A DNA stretch of 64,000 nucleotides from Candidatus Paralachnospira caecorum. GTDB lineage: Bacteria; Bacillota; Clostridia; Lachnospirales; Lachnospiraceae. Position numbers and translations under genes: made by a program. The notes below the pieces were generated by a model. That model did not search any database, had not been told where the DNA came from, and worked only from the letters and a program-made list of their open reading frames with translations. Shown here in pieces: positions 51,508 to 60,033 of this stretch (the first letter of the stretch is position 1; each line of letters starts with the position of its first letter). The stretch is taken from contig CAJFHG010000005.1 of the NCBI GenBank assembly GCA_904379015.1, positions 32,699 to 96,698 of the forward strand, in the 5' to 3' direction.

Positions 51508-52869
51508 TTACAGGGTGATCAGCGTGCTGAAGAAGGACCAGACGGCTCCGGCAAAGATGACACATCGGATGCCGCTGTTCAGCTTTTTCAGAGAAGCCTG
51601 TTCGGGGGCCGCTGTCTCCATCTGGTTCAAATCCTGTATCAGCAGAAAAACGAGCGCGATCAGGCAGAAATACATGGCGCAGAACGTGCGGGTACTGGAT
51701 GCGTAAAGAGAAGGAGAAAAACTCATGATCATCCTGGTAGCGATTCCACCCAGGAAAATCAGTTCGCCGAGAACCGTTTTCATAGTCGCGCCCCAGATCA
51801 GATAAATGCTGATCAGGATGAAGCAGACAGTCAGGATGTAGAAGGCCAGCGGAACATATTCCGCCGGATTGCTGAAATTGTCAATTGTAATGAACCCGTC
51901 CTCAAACAGCGTGAATCCGTAAAGCTGCGAAGAGGAAGCGCTGGAAAACAGAGCGATTCCCAGACAGGACAGGAAAGGAACAGCCGGGATGGCGCGGTAC
52001 ATCTTCTCTTTGTGTCTGATCCATACCTGAACTGTAAGAAGTCCCAGCAGCAGCAGAAACACAAGATTCGCGTACCGGATAAAATGGCTCATCGTTGCGA
52101 TGAAAGCTTCTGAAATATGAGCCAGTGTATTCAGATTGTAATAATCAGGATAATAGCTGCCGGAAATCGTGCGGTTTACAATTTCATTGGAAGGTCCTGT
52201 CACTTTGAATATGAACATGAAGATCAGTATAGCCAGATGCAGGATATAAGAAAATCGAAACTGTTTTTTTGACACAGTCAGGTAAGCCGCGGTCAGTATA
52301 TAAAAAACGAGCAGGAGGCAAACGGTCTGTTCGGCGTTTCCCGCATAGATGAAGGCAGGAATGTAGAGCAGATACTGCCACCAGCGGATCCGGGTACCAT
52401 CATAAACCCGGCGCAGGTAAGTCATGCCGTACAGTCCCAGCGCCATGGGCCATGTATAGTTGGCGGAGGTAGAGATCCAGCCTGTATTTGCCATATGGAT
52501 CATGGGGTATAAAAGGACCAGTACACAGCTGATATAAGCGGCTCTTTGATCCTTTGTCCCGGCAAAAAGACGCATGATAGAATATGCCATCAGGACCATA
52601 ACCGCAGAGTCCAATACATACCATACTGCAATGGGAAGGTGGTACAGGTGGTAGTAGACGAATTCGATTACCAGACGGGTTGACCAATTGTGATAATTCC
52701 ACTGCAGCCGTCCCAGAATATCGGATACGCTGATCTGTGAAAAAACCAGGTCGTCATTGTAATTAGCGGTACAAAGCAAATGCATGCCCAGATACAGCAT
52801 AAACAGAAGAAAATAAGGGACAAAGAGAGAATCCTTCAGAGATGATCTGACAGATTTATTCAGCTTCAT
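51508..52869 (-). CDS. DUF6056-like polytopic membrane protein
   Basis: A 453-residue protein with about eleven membrane segments. ANYNDDLVFS (about residues 35-44), after the first helix, is the acidic motif of GT-C-type membrane glycosyltransferases and of the DUF6056 group. WNYHNWSTRLVIEF and NTGWISTSANYTWPM are also characteristic of that group. Function is not established; its place in a glycan region favours an extracytoplasmic sugar transferase. Its start overlaps the end of the next minus-strand gene by 14 bases, so the two are translated together. Confidence 0.7.
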   Translation of the reverse strand: MKLNKSVRSSLKDSLFVPYFLLFMLYLGMHLLCTANYNDDLVFSQISVSDILGRLQWNYHNWSTRLVIEFVYYHLYHLPIAVWYVLDSAVMVLMAYSIMRLFAGTKDQRAAYISCVLVLLYPMIHMANTGWISTSANYTWPMALGLYGMTYLRRVYDGTRIRWWQYLLYIPAFIYAGNAEQTVCLLLVFYILTAAYLTVSKKQFRFSYILHLAILIFMFIFKVTGPSNEIVNRTISGSYYPDYYNLNTLAHISEAFIATMSHFIRYANLVFLLLLGLLTVQVWIRHKEKMYRAIPAVPFLSCLGIALFSSASSSQLYGFTLFEDGFITIDNFSNPAEYVPLAFYILTVCFILISIYLIWGATMKTVLGELIFLGGIATRMIMSFSPSLYASSTRTFCAMYFCLIALVFLLIQDLNQMETAAPEQASLKKLNSGIRCVIFAGAVWSFFSTLITL

Positions 52870-53464
52870 TTGTTACCTCCAGTTCACCGGAATCGTCAAG
52901 TTTGACAGTATACGCAGTCTCAACAAGTTCCTGAGTTTTCAGATCATTTCCAAAGAGAAAAAATACCTGGTATTCCGCGCCTGTTTCCAGATCGCTTTTA
53001 GAAATAACGCTTCGGAAAAAAGCGTAATCGTAATTATAAGTATCATTTCCTATGTGATCGGTCAGCCATTCATTGGTTTCAGCATAGGTTTTCAGCGCGA
53101 GGGCCTGATCTTCGCCTTTTTTGCAGAGAAGCATTTCTGTGTTGAAATATTTGTTGCTCTCTTCGGGAATATAAATATATCCGTCGAATTCCAGATAATC
53201 CGCGGTATGGCTGCTTCCGGAGATATAGGAGAGCTGAGTGACTTCATCTGAAGTTTCCAGATTGGACAGAACAGTGGACTGTTTCAGTTCGCCGCTGTAT
53301 TGAATTCCGTAAATCGCCTCTTCGGCGCACGGTTCATAGTCGGAGAGCCTGACTGGCGTGGATGCAAAGGTATTGCGGTATACAAGAAAGCAGAGAACAC
53401 CTGTGATCAGCGCTGTCAGGCACAGAAATAAAATCACATATTTTCGGGAAACGGACTTGCTCAT
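52856..53464 (-). CDS. membrane-anchored extracytoplasmic protein of unknown function
   Basis: A 202-residue protein with one N-terminal membrane segment (about residues 9-28, YVILFLCLTALITGVLCFLV) and an outside domain of about 165 residues rich in Asp/Glu/Tyr/Thr. I recognise no family. The hydrophobic segment lacks an obvious signal-peptidase site, so it is probably an anchor. Start: ATG with AAAGGAGT upstream. It is first in a two-gene transcript with the DUF6056-like protein and overlaps it, so the two may act together, for example as a membrane enzyme and an outside partner. Confidence 0.65.
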   Translation of the reverse strand: MSKSVSRKYVILFLCLTALITGVLCFLVYRNTFASTPVRLSDYEPCAEEAIYGIQYSGELKQSTVLSNLETSDEVTQLSYISGSSHTADYLEFDGYIYIPEESNKYFNTEMLLCKKGEDQALALKTYAETNEWLTDHIGNDTYNYDYAFFRSVISKSDLETGAEYQVFFLFGNDLKTQELVETAYTVKLDDSGELEVTNEAE

Positions 53465-53518
53465 GAAATACTCCTTTTTTGATTTTTATGCATGATTAGT
53501 CTATATGAGTATGCGAAT

Positions 53519-53547
53519 ATTATACATGAATGGTTTTCATAAAGCAA
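53519..53547 (-). promoter_or_regulatory. promoter for the minus-strand pair at 51508-53464
   Basis: On the minus strand: TTGCTT (53542-53547), 17 bases, TATAAT (53519-53524). It lies between the acyltransferase stop and the start at 53464. Confidence 0.6.
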
Positions 53548-53555
53548 TGTACAGT

Positions 53556-54593
53556 TTATGCGGCGCGGCGCAGCGGGTTTTCATGCAGGGCTTTTATGAG
53601 CCGGTCATGAAGTCTGTGAAGCAGATTGGCGGCCAGGGCAGTCAGGCAGCAGTACAGGATAAACAGAAGATACCGCTCGGAACGGTTCAGCTCCTCCATG
53701 GGAAAATGAAGCGCCAGCTGGTCGATGATCACATGATGCACGAGAAAGACCGCGTAGGAATATTTGCTGGCCGTTTTTACAATGCCGCCGATGAGAGGAG
53801 ACGTTATGAAACTGCTGATCCAGGCCAGAACCAGGAAAAAACTGATGCCGACATAGGTGGTTTCAAAGCTTTCCGGAAACGCCGGATGGAAAATCGTGGT
53901 GGCAGCCAGTATAACTGCCCCGGCCGCGGCCATCCACCAGCGCGGCTTTTTGATCTTCCAGACAAACAGCATGCCGAATATGATTTCCGGAAAACGGACC
54001 ATCAAAAGCTTTGCGGATCCGAAATTGGGAAACCATTCGTAAAACGCGAAAGGAATATACAGCGCCGTGATGAAGACGCAGAAGATGACCGGATGAGAAA
54101 GGAGGCATTTTCTGAGCAGAGGGAATACCAGATAGATCAGGATAATGCATCCCAGAAACCATTCGCCGATGATATAAAAAACCGGAACGGCGCCGGCCAG
54201 GTAACCATCCATCCCGAGAATGGTCCAGAGAAAATTCATTTTGGGAAGTTCTTTAAAAGGCATTTGCCCTGTACAGAAAAACAGATACAGGAAGATGATA
54301 AAATAAGCGATCCAGAACATGGGATAAATGGAACAGAATCGTTTCCTGTAAAAATCCCTCAGCCGGCACTGATTTTGGTATACATACATCAGGGCGGCGC
54401 CGGAAATGATAAAGAATAAGGATACGCCAAGATTGCCTATATAAATGTCAAAGGGGAAGAGCGTAAGAATCGCGCTTTCCGGCCTTTGAGGATTCATGTA
54501 GAACAGATAATGAGCGTTGTAATGGGTCAGAAGGATCAGAAACATGGCAATTGCCCGGATAAAGTCAAGGTAAAAAAGTCTTTCTTTTTTCAT
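53556..54593 (-). CDS. membrane acyltransferase (acyltransferase family 3)
   Basis: A 345-residue protein with about ten hydrophobic segments. It begins YLDFIRAIAMFLILLTHYN, the standard family start with the catalytic-type His in the first segment, followed by GNLGVSLFFIISG and FYRKRFCSIYPMFWIAY, both family motifs. Proteins of this group move acetyl or similar groups onto surface glycans, using acyl-CoA inside and acting on the outside. Downstream of the ATG everything fits one unbroken gene. It has its own promoter and is divergent from the double-GT2 gene. Probable role: O-acylation of the wall polysaccharide. Confidence 0.88.
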   Translation of the reverse strand: MKKERLFYLDFIRAIAMFLILLTHYNAHYLFYMNPQRPESAILTLFPFDIYIGNLGVSLFFIISGAALMYVYQNQCRLRDFYRKRFCSIYPMFWIAYFIIFLYLFFCTGQMPFKELPKMNFLWTILGMDGYLAGAVPVFYIIGEWFLGCIILIYLVFPLLRKCLLSHPVIFCVFITALYIPFAFYEWFPNFGSAKLLMVRFPEIIFGMLFVWKIKKPRWWMAAAGAVILAATTIFHPAFPESFETTYVGISFFLVLAWISSFITSPLIGGIVKTASKYSYAVFLVHHVIIDQLALHFPMEELNRSERYLLFILYCCLTALAANLLHRLHDRLIKALHENPLRRAA

Positions 54594-54638
54594 ACTCGTA
54601 AGATTTATCCCCCGTCATATATTTTAAAGAATATCCAG

Positions 54639-54668
54639 ATTATATCATGAATACACAGAAGGCGTCAA
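54639..54668 (-). promoter_or_regulatory. promoter for the acyltransferase
   Basis: On the minus strand: TTGACG (54663-54668), 18 bases, TATAAT (54639-54644), 45 bases before the ATG at 54593. Confidence 0.6.
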
Positions 54669-54687
54669 ACGGGCGGGAGAGTCGTGG

Positions 54688-54716
54688 TTGAGGATTGGAG
54701 CGGGATATGCTATGCT
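54688..54716 (+). promoter_or_regulatory. promoter for the double-GT2 gene at 54759
   Basis: TTGAGG (54688-54693), 17 bases, TATGCT (54711-54716). Transcription would begin near 54723, which rules out longer in-frame starts and supports the ATG at 54759. It is back to back with the acyltransferase promoter. Confidence 0.5.
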
Positions 54717-54758
54717 ATTAAAGAAAATGATCCCAGAAAGGCTTTGAGAGGAAAAAAT

Positions 54759-56993
54759 ATGAGATACTATATTGACAATGTGAAAATACAGAATTCAACC
54801 ATGGTGATCCTGGGCTGGGCAGTCAGCGCGTCTCCTGACGTGCCGGTCAAAATTGAGGTCTGCGACCAGAAGGGGAATCCGGTCGCCATGAACAGGACGG
54901 ATACAGAGCGGTACGATGTCAACCAGGACGCGTTTCACGGGGAAAGTACGCTGAAGCTGGGGTTCTGCATCCTGATCGATTATCAGCCGGAAAATACGTA
55001 CTATATGGTTTTCAGCGCCGACGGAAAGAGACGGAAGGAAAAGCTGGAGCCCGGTGACCGGCAGAAGGACAAGCGGGACCGGCTTCTGAAGCTTCATGAG
55101 ATGTTCCGGACCGACACCATAGAAAGAGGCTTTTCATTTCTGAGGCAGTATGGCCTCCGCGCTTTTTTCAAGAAGCTGAACAGGAAGATCAAAGGAAATC
55201 AGATCGACTACAACGGCTGGAGAAAGCAGATCCTTAGAACCCCGGAGGAGCTGGAAGCCCAGAGAAAAGCGGTTTTTCCGATCATGCCGAAATTCAGCAT
55301 CGTGGTTCCCCTGTACAGGACGCCGGAGCCTTTCCTGCGGGAAATGATCGATTCTGTGCGGGCGCAGACCTACGGAAATTGGGAGCTGTGCCTGGCGGAC
55401 GGCAGCCATGAGGCCGGAGAGACAGAGGCGGGCGTTCCGGACAGGAACGCCGCGGAGGCGGAGCGGAGCGTCCGGAAAGTTGTAGAGGAATACCAGAAGG
55501 CGGATCCGAGGATCCGCTGCCGGGTGCTGCCGGAAAACCTGGGGATCGCGGGCAATACCAACGAAGCGCTTTCCATGGCGGAGGGAGACTATATCGTGTT
55601 TCTGGACCACGACGATATTCTGACGGAGGACGCTCTGTATGAGTGCGCCCTCTGCGTCAGCCGGACCGCGGCGGGCGGGAAAAGCGCGGATGTGCTGTAT
55701 TCCGACGAGGACAAGCTGTCGGTGAAGAATAGAAAGAAGTATTATCTGGATCCTCATTTCAAGCCCGATTTTAATCCGGATCTTCTGCGGAGCATGAACT
55801 ATATTTCCCATCTGTTTGTGGTGAAAAAGGAGCTGGCCGACGCGGCGGGCGGGTTCAGGCAGGAGTTTGACGGAGCCCAGGATTATGATTTTATATTCCG
55901 GTGTACGGAAAAGGCGGAGTGTATCTGCCATATTCCCAGAGTGCTGTATCATTGGCGGGTGAATGCCCAGTCGACGGCCGAGGATCCCAGGAAAAAGCTG
56001 TATGCCTTTGAGGCCGGCGCCAGGGCCATCAAAGCCCACTGCAGAAGAACGGGCATCGGTGAGGTGGAGGTAAGGCAGAATGAAGTGCTGGGGGCCTATC
56101 GGGTTGTCTATCCGGTGAAGGGCTGTCCCAGGGTTTCTGTGATCATTCCCAACAAAGACCATACGGAGGATCTGCGTGTCTGCGTGCGTTCTGTGCTGGA
56201 AAAGGCTTCTTATAAAAATACGGAAGTGATCGTGGTCGAAAACAACAGCACAGAGGAAGAAACCTTCCGCTGCTATGAAGAGCTGGAGGCCCGCTATGAA
56301 AATCTGAAGGTGGTCACCTGGAAGGGCAGCGGCGGCTTCAACTTCTCCGCCATCAACAATTACGCGGTCACCTTCGCGTCGGGGGAGTACCTGCTGTTTT
56401 TAAACAATGATACGGAGTTCATCAACGAAGACTGTATCGAGGAAATGCTCGGTTTCTGTCAGAGGGACGACGTGGGGATCGTGGGGGCGAAGCTGTTTTA
56501 CGATGACGACACGATTCAGCACGCGGGTGTGGTCGTGGGCTACGGGGGGATTGCGGGACATACCTTTATCGGATTCCACAAAGGCGAAAAGACTTACTTC
56601 CTGAGAGCCTTCTGCGCTCAGGACTACAGCGCGGTGACGGCGGCCTGCATGATGACAAAAAAGAGCATTTTTGAAGAAACGGGAGGATTTTACGAGGGGC
56701 TTGCGGTTGCCTTCAACGATATCGATTACTGCATGAAGGTGAGAAAGGCCGGAAAGCTGGTGGTGTTCAATCCCTTTGCGCAGCTTTACCATTATGAATC
56801 AAAATCGCGGGGGGTGGAAGACACACCGGAGAAGGTGCTGAGATTTGAACGGGAAGTGGAAACCTTCCGGAGCCGCTGGCCGGGAATCCTGAAAAACGGG
56901 GATCCCTATTACAATCCCAATCTGACGCTGTTAAATTCGGACTTTTCACTGAGAAATTTTGAAAAAGAACCGCTCAGGGAGGGCGGAAGATAA
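54759..56993 (+). CDS. two-domain family 2 glycosyltransferase (paralogue of the 32651 gene)
   Basis: A 744-residue protein. I chose the ATG at 54759 (MRYYIDNVKIQN) because GAGAGGA precedes it and the promoter lies just upstream. Residues 1-95 are one beta-rich module like those at the front of the 32651 protein, which has two. GT2 domain one begins near 177 (FSIVVPLYRTPEPF, DHDDILTEDALYE) and domain two near 457 (VSVIIPNKDHTED, VVENNST, FLNNDTEFINEDC). The C-terminus YHYESKSRG-EDT motif is shared by both paralogues. Expected role: adding two sugars in sequence to a lipid-linked glycan. Confidence 0.85.
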   Translation: MRYYIDNVKIQNSTMVILGWAVSASPDVPVKIEVCDQKGNPVAMNRTDTERYDVNQDAFHGESTLKLGFCILIDYQPENTYYMVFSADGKRRKEKLEPGDRQKDKRDRLLKLHEMFRTDTIERGFSFLRQYGLRAFFKKLNRKIKGNQIDYNGWRKQILRTPEELEAQRKAVFPIMPKFSIVVPLYRTPEPFLREMIDSVRAQTYGNWELCLADGSHEAGETEAGVPDRNAAEAERSVRKVVEEYQKADPRIRCRVLPENLGIAGNTNEALSMAEGDYIVFLDHDDILTEDALYECALCVSRTAAGGKSADVLYSDEDKLSVKNRKKYYLDPHFKPDFNPDLLRSMNYISHLFVVKKELADAAGGFRQEFDGAQDYDFIFRCTEKAECICHIPRVLYHWRVNAQSTAEDPRKKLYAFEAGARAIKAHCRRTGIGEVEVRQNEVLGAYRVVYPVKGCPRVSVIIPNKDHTEDLRVCVRSVLEKASYKNTEVIVVENNSTEEETFRCYEELEARYENLKVVTWKGSGGFNFSAINNYAVTFASGEYLLFLNNDTEFINEDCIEEMLGFCQRDDVGIVGAKLFYDDDTIQHAGVVVGYGGIAGHTFIGFHKGEKTYFLRAFCAQDYSAVTAACMMTKKSIFEETGGFYEGLAVAFNDIDYCMKVRKAGKLVVFNPFAQLYHYESKSRGVEDTPEKVLRFEREVETFRSRWPGILKNGDPYYNPNLTLLNSDFSLRNFEKEPLREGGR

Positions 56994-57020
56994 GGAAAGC
57001 GGCGCGGAAGCCGGGGGGGA

Positions 57021-57203
57021 TCAGGGGCCGGGAGAGCGGAAGGTTTTGCCGCTTTCGTGGATATCCGGCTGTATATAGACGGAAATCAATTTCTGAAGTG
57101 TGGAATTCAGCTGCTGGATAATTTGGTAAAGCTCTCTGTTTTCTGTTTCCAGTTCGGATATTCTCAATTGCAGAGACTGATCAGTCCCGAGAACCCTGTT
57201 CAT
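57021..57203 (-). CDS. small coiled-coil protein (60 residues)
   Basis: A 60-residue open frame with ATG at 57203 and GGGGGT ten bases upstream. Residues 8-42 (for example LRISELETENRELYQII) have leucine/isoleucine every three to four positions, as in a coiled coil, followed by a polar tail. A minus-strand promoter with consensus spacing (57261-57289) fits its start. It has no recognised family. The region carries no other gene, and the heptad pattern is unlikely by chance, but a 60-codon frame is short. If real it could be a small adaptor for neighbouring glycosyltransferases. Confidence 0.5.
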   Translation of the reverse strand: MNRVLGTDQSLQLRISELETENRELYQIIQQLNSTLQKLISVYIQPDIHESGKTFRSPGP

Positions 57204-57229
57204 GATAATAATACCCCCATAACCGCCGA

Positions 57230-57258
57230 TTGTGTATAAAATTTATTATAATTATAAT
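57230..57258 (+). promoter_or_regulatory. upstream promoter for the GT2 gene at 57461
   Basis: TTGTGT (57230-57235), 17 bases, TATAAT (57253-57258), in an AT-rich stretch. It gives a leader of about 200 bases. Confidence 0.5.
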
Positions 57259-57260
57259 AG

Positions 57261-57289
57261 ATTATGTATTTTTTGTACAGTTTTATCAA
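57261..57289 (-). promoter_or_regulatory. promoter for the small coiled-coil gene
   Basis: On the minus strand: TTGATA (57284-57289), 17 bases, CATAAT (57261-57266). Its transcript would overlap the -10 of the plus-strand promoter two bases away, so the two probably exclude each other. Confidence 0.45.
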
Positions 57290-57340
57290 TCGACAAATAT
57301 CAACAAAAACCGGGGAAGACATCAATTCTCCGGCGAAAAC

Positions 57341-57369
57341 TTGCTTTTTGCGCTGCTTTCCGCTATAAT
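57341..57369 (+). promoter_or_regulatory. second promoter for the GT2 gene at 57461
   Basis: TTGCTT (57341-57346), 17 bases, TATAAT (57364-57369). It is nearer the gene and has a perfect -10. Confidence 0.6.
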
Positions 57370-57460
57370 ATGTGCTTGTGCAGCGAAAATTGGACGATTT
57401 TGCGGCGAAAGCCGGGATCAGCGCGGAAGGCAGTACCGGGGAAGAGGGAGAACAGCGCAG

Positions 57461-58477
57461 ATGGAAATGAAAAAAGTGACGATTGTCATTCCCAATTACA
57501 ACGGAAAAAAATTTATGGAAGACTGCATGGAAGCGCTGGAGAAACAGACAGGCAGGGACTGTCATGTGATCCTGGTGGACAACGGCTCTTCCGACGGCAG
57601 TGTGGAATTTATCAGGGAGCGCTGGCCGCAGCTGGAGATCATTGCCCTGAAGGAAAATTACGGCTTCAGCAGGGCGGTGAATGAGGGAATCCGGGCTGCC
57701 AGGACCCCTTATGTGATTCTTCTGAACAATGATACCAGAGTCCGGCCGGGCTATGTGGAGGCGCTGGCGCGGATGATGGATGAAAATCCGAAGGCTTTTT
57801 CTGTCAGCGCGAAAATGATCCAGATGTATCATCCGGAGCTGATCGATGACGCGGGAGACCAGTATACGGTGCTGGGCTGGGCCTTTCAGCGGGGCGTCGC
57901 ACATCCCGTCAGCCGGTATGACAGGCCGGCCCGGGTCTTTTCTGCCTGTGCCGGCGCGGCGATTTACCGGCGGGAGGTATTTGAAGAGATCGGATATTTT
58001 GATGAGAGGCACTTCGCCTATCTGGAGGATCTGGATGTGGGATATCGGGCCAGGATTTTCGGATGGCAGAACCTGTACTGTCCCGACGCTCAGGTGGAGC
58101 ATGTGGGAAGCGGTACCAGCGGTTCCAAATATAATGCCTTTAAAGTAAAGCTGGCGGCCCGCAACAGTATTTATCTCAATTATAAAAATATGCCGCTGCT
58201 GCAGCTGATCATCAATTCCCCCGCCCTTTTGGTGGGCTTTCTGGTAAAAAGCCGGTTCTTTAAAGGAATCGGATTTGGAACGGAATACAGAGAAGGCCTG
58301 AAGGAAGGGCTTCGGACCAGACGGGAATGCCGGAAAGTTCCGTTCCGTTTCCGGCATCTGTGGAATTATTTCTGCATTCAGGGCAGACTGATAGGGGGGA
58401 CCGTTCTCTATGTCTGCGAGTTCATACAGCGCAGGATCATGGGGGCGGAAAAGGCCGGAAAAGCCGGAAATTCCTGA
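57461..58477 (+). CDS. WbbL/rhamnosyltransferase-like family 2 glycosyltransferase
   Basis: A 338-residue GT-A enzyme beginning TIVIPNYNGKKFMEDC, with LVDNGSSDGSVEFI, LLNNDTRVRPGY for the acidic donor site, and ACAGAAIYRREVFEEIGYFD plus FAYLEDLDVGYRARIFGW, the acceptor motif of WbbL-type rhamnosyltransferases. A C-terminal amphipathic/hydrophobic stretch (LIINSPALLVGFLVKSRFF) probably attaches it to the membrane. GAGGGAG lies about ten bases before the ATG at 57461; an ATG two codons later is also possible. Longer in-frame extensions cross both promoters and are unlikely. It precedes the initiating sugar-phosphate transferase, so it may add the second sugar to the lipid carrier. Confidence 0.85.
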   Translation: MEMKKVTIVIPNYNGKKFMEDCMEALEKQTGRDCHVILVDNGSSDGSVEFIRERWPQLEIIALKENYGFSRAVNEGIRAARTPYVILLNNDTRVRPGYVEALARMMDENPKAFSVSAKMIQMYHPELIDDAGDQYTVLGWAFQRGVAHPVSRYDRPARVFSACAGAAIYRREVFEEIGYFDERHFAYLEDLDVGYRARIFGWQNLYCPDAQVEHVGSGTSGSKYNAFKVKLAARNSIYLNYKNMPLLQLIINSPALLVGFLVKSRFFKGIGFGTEYREGLKEGLRTRRECRKVPFRFRHLWNYFCIQGRLIGGTVLYVCEFIQRRIMGAEKAGKAGNS

Positions 58478-58531
58478 TAGAATCAGGGGTTTCGGTTAAG
58501 AAAACATTAAGAATAGTTCACAATTTTTCTG

Positions 58532-58560
58532 TTGCCCTTTGGCGGCGGATACAGTATGAT
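58532..58560 (+). promoter_or_regulatory. promoter for the initiating glycosyltransferase
   Basis: TTGCCC (58532-58537), 17 bases, TATGAT (58555-58560), 47 bases before the TTG start at 58607. Confidence 0.5.
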
Positions 58561-58606
58561 ATAAAACGACAAATACAAAAGTTCTCAGACAGAAAGGTGA
58601 AGTGCC

Positions 58607-60007
58607 TTGATCAAAGATAATCAGAAACATCTGAACCGGCTGCATGTCGTGATCGATGCGGTGATCATTACGGTATCATATCTGATCGCGTACTGGATGG
58701 TATTCGGATGGATGGGAAGATATCCGGGACTTCCCAGAGATATATATTTCAGCGCACTGTTTTATCTGGTGCCCGGCGGATTAATTTTATATTGGGTGTT
58801 TCATCTGTATGAGCCCATGCGCGCCATGGGAAGACGTCTGGAGCTTTTCAATGTACTGAAGGCAAATCTGACGTTTCTGCTTCTGATCACCCTCGTTCTT
58901 TATCTGGCGAAGGAGCGGCTTCAGCATTTTTCCAGACCTATGATCTTCCTGTTCGTCGGACTGAATTTTACTTTTGAAGCGGCGTTCAGAGTGACGCTGC
59001 GGAGCATTCTCCGGAATTTCAGGAGGAAGGGATATAATCTGAAGCATGTGCTGCTGATCGGCTACAGCCGGGCGGCCCAGGGATATATCGACAGAGTGCT
59101 TGCCAACCCGGAATGGGGCTATCTGATCCGCGGGATCCTGGATGACCACGCGGAGCGGGGAACCGAATACAAGGGGATCCGTGTGCTGGGGCCCATCGCG
59201 AATCTGGAGGAGATTCTTCCCATGAACCGCCTGGATGAGATCGCGATCACCCTGAGCATCAACGAATATGACAAGCTGGAGAAGATTGTCAATGCCTGTG
59301 AGAAATCCGGCGTGCATACGAAGTTCATTCCGGATTACAATAAAGTTATACCGACAAAGCCCTACACGGAGGATCTGCAGGGCCTGCCGGTCATCAACAT
59401 CAGGAATGTTCCGCTGACAGATTCATTCAACGCGGCAGTTAAGAGAATTGTGGATATTCTTGGAGGAACATTTGCCCTGGTGTTGTTTTCGCCTGTTATG
59501 CTGGTCGTGGCCATTGCCGTGAAGGTCTCTTCTCCCGGCCCTGTGATTTTCAGTCAGGAGAGAGTGGGACTTCATAATAAATCCTTTAAAATGTATAAAT
59601 TCCGTTCCATGGAGGTGCAGAAGCCGTCAGATGAAAAGACGGCATGGACCACCAAGGGCGATCCGAGAGTGACCGCAGTGGGAAAGTTTATCCGGAAGAC
59701 CAGCATTGACGAGTTGCCGCAGCTGTGGAACATTGTCAAAGGCGATATGAGCCTGGTGGGGCCCCGGCCCGAGCGGCCGCATTTTGTGGAAAAATTCCGG
59801 GAGGAAATACCACGGTACATGGTCAAGCATCAGGTGAGGCCGGGACTGACCGGATGGGCGCAGGTCAATGGATACCGGGGCGACACGTCTATCACGAAAC
59901 GGATCGAATATGATCTGTATTATATAGAAAACTGGAGTTTGGGACTGGATTTCAAAATTATTTTTCTAACGTTTTTTAAGGGGTTCGTCAATAAAAATGC
60001 CTATTAG
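58607..60007 (+). CDS. undecaprenyl-phosphate sugar phosphotransferase (WcaJ/WbaP-like)
   Basis: A 466-residue membrane enzyme that starts lipid-linked glycan synthesis by moving a sugar-1-phosphate from a nucleotide sugar to undecaprenyl phosphate. Four N-terminal helices (to about residue 130) precede a CoA-binding/Rossmann-like unit ([18 protein letters not shown]). The conserved C-terminal catalytic domain begins at KRIVDILGG (near 277), with [31 protein letters not shown] and [15 protein letters not shown]. The start is TTG with AAAGGTGA upstream; I see no nearby ATG or GTG in phase. The LCP gene follows 26 bases later, so the first and last steps of glycan making are neighbours. Glucose is the commonest sugar for this group, but the sequence does not settle it. 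Confidence 0.92.
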   Translation: MIKDNQKHLNRLHVVIDAVIITVSYLIAYWMVFGWMGRYPGLPRDIYFSALFYLVPGGLILYWVFHLYEPMRAMGRRLELFNVLKANLTFLLLITLVLYLAKERLQHFSRPMIFLFVGLNFTFEAAFRVTLRSILRNFRRKGYNLKHVLLIGYSRAAQGYIDRVLANPEWGYLIRGILDDHAERGTEYKGIRVLGPIANLEEILPMNRLDEIAITLSINEYDKLEKIVNACEKSGVHTKFIPDYNKVIPTKPYTEDLQGLPVINIRNVPLTDSFNAAVKRIVDILGGTFALVLFSPVMLVVAIAVKVSSPGPVIFSQERVGLHNKSFKMYKFRSMEVQKPSDEKTAWTTKGDPRVTAVGKFIRKTSIDELPQLWNIVKGDMSLVGPRPERPHFVEKFREEIPRYMVKHQVRPGLTGWAQVNGYRGDTSITKRIEYDLYYIENWSLGLDFKIIFLTFFKGFVNKNAY

Positions 60008-60033
60008 ATCAGGCGTGAGGAAAGGAACAGAAA

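Noticed and set aside
53505-54419. Plus-strand open frame opposite the acyltransferase
   Set aside because: The minus-strand product has full acyltransferase motifs and membrane segments, while this one is a charged, featureless shadow.
57230-57460. N-terminal extension of the GT2 gene at 57461
   Set aside because: It would run through two promoters and an AT-rich leader; its residues look non-coding and the GT-A fold starts at 57461.
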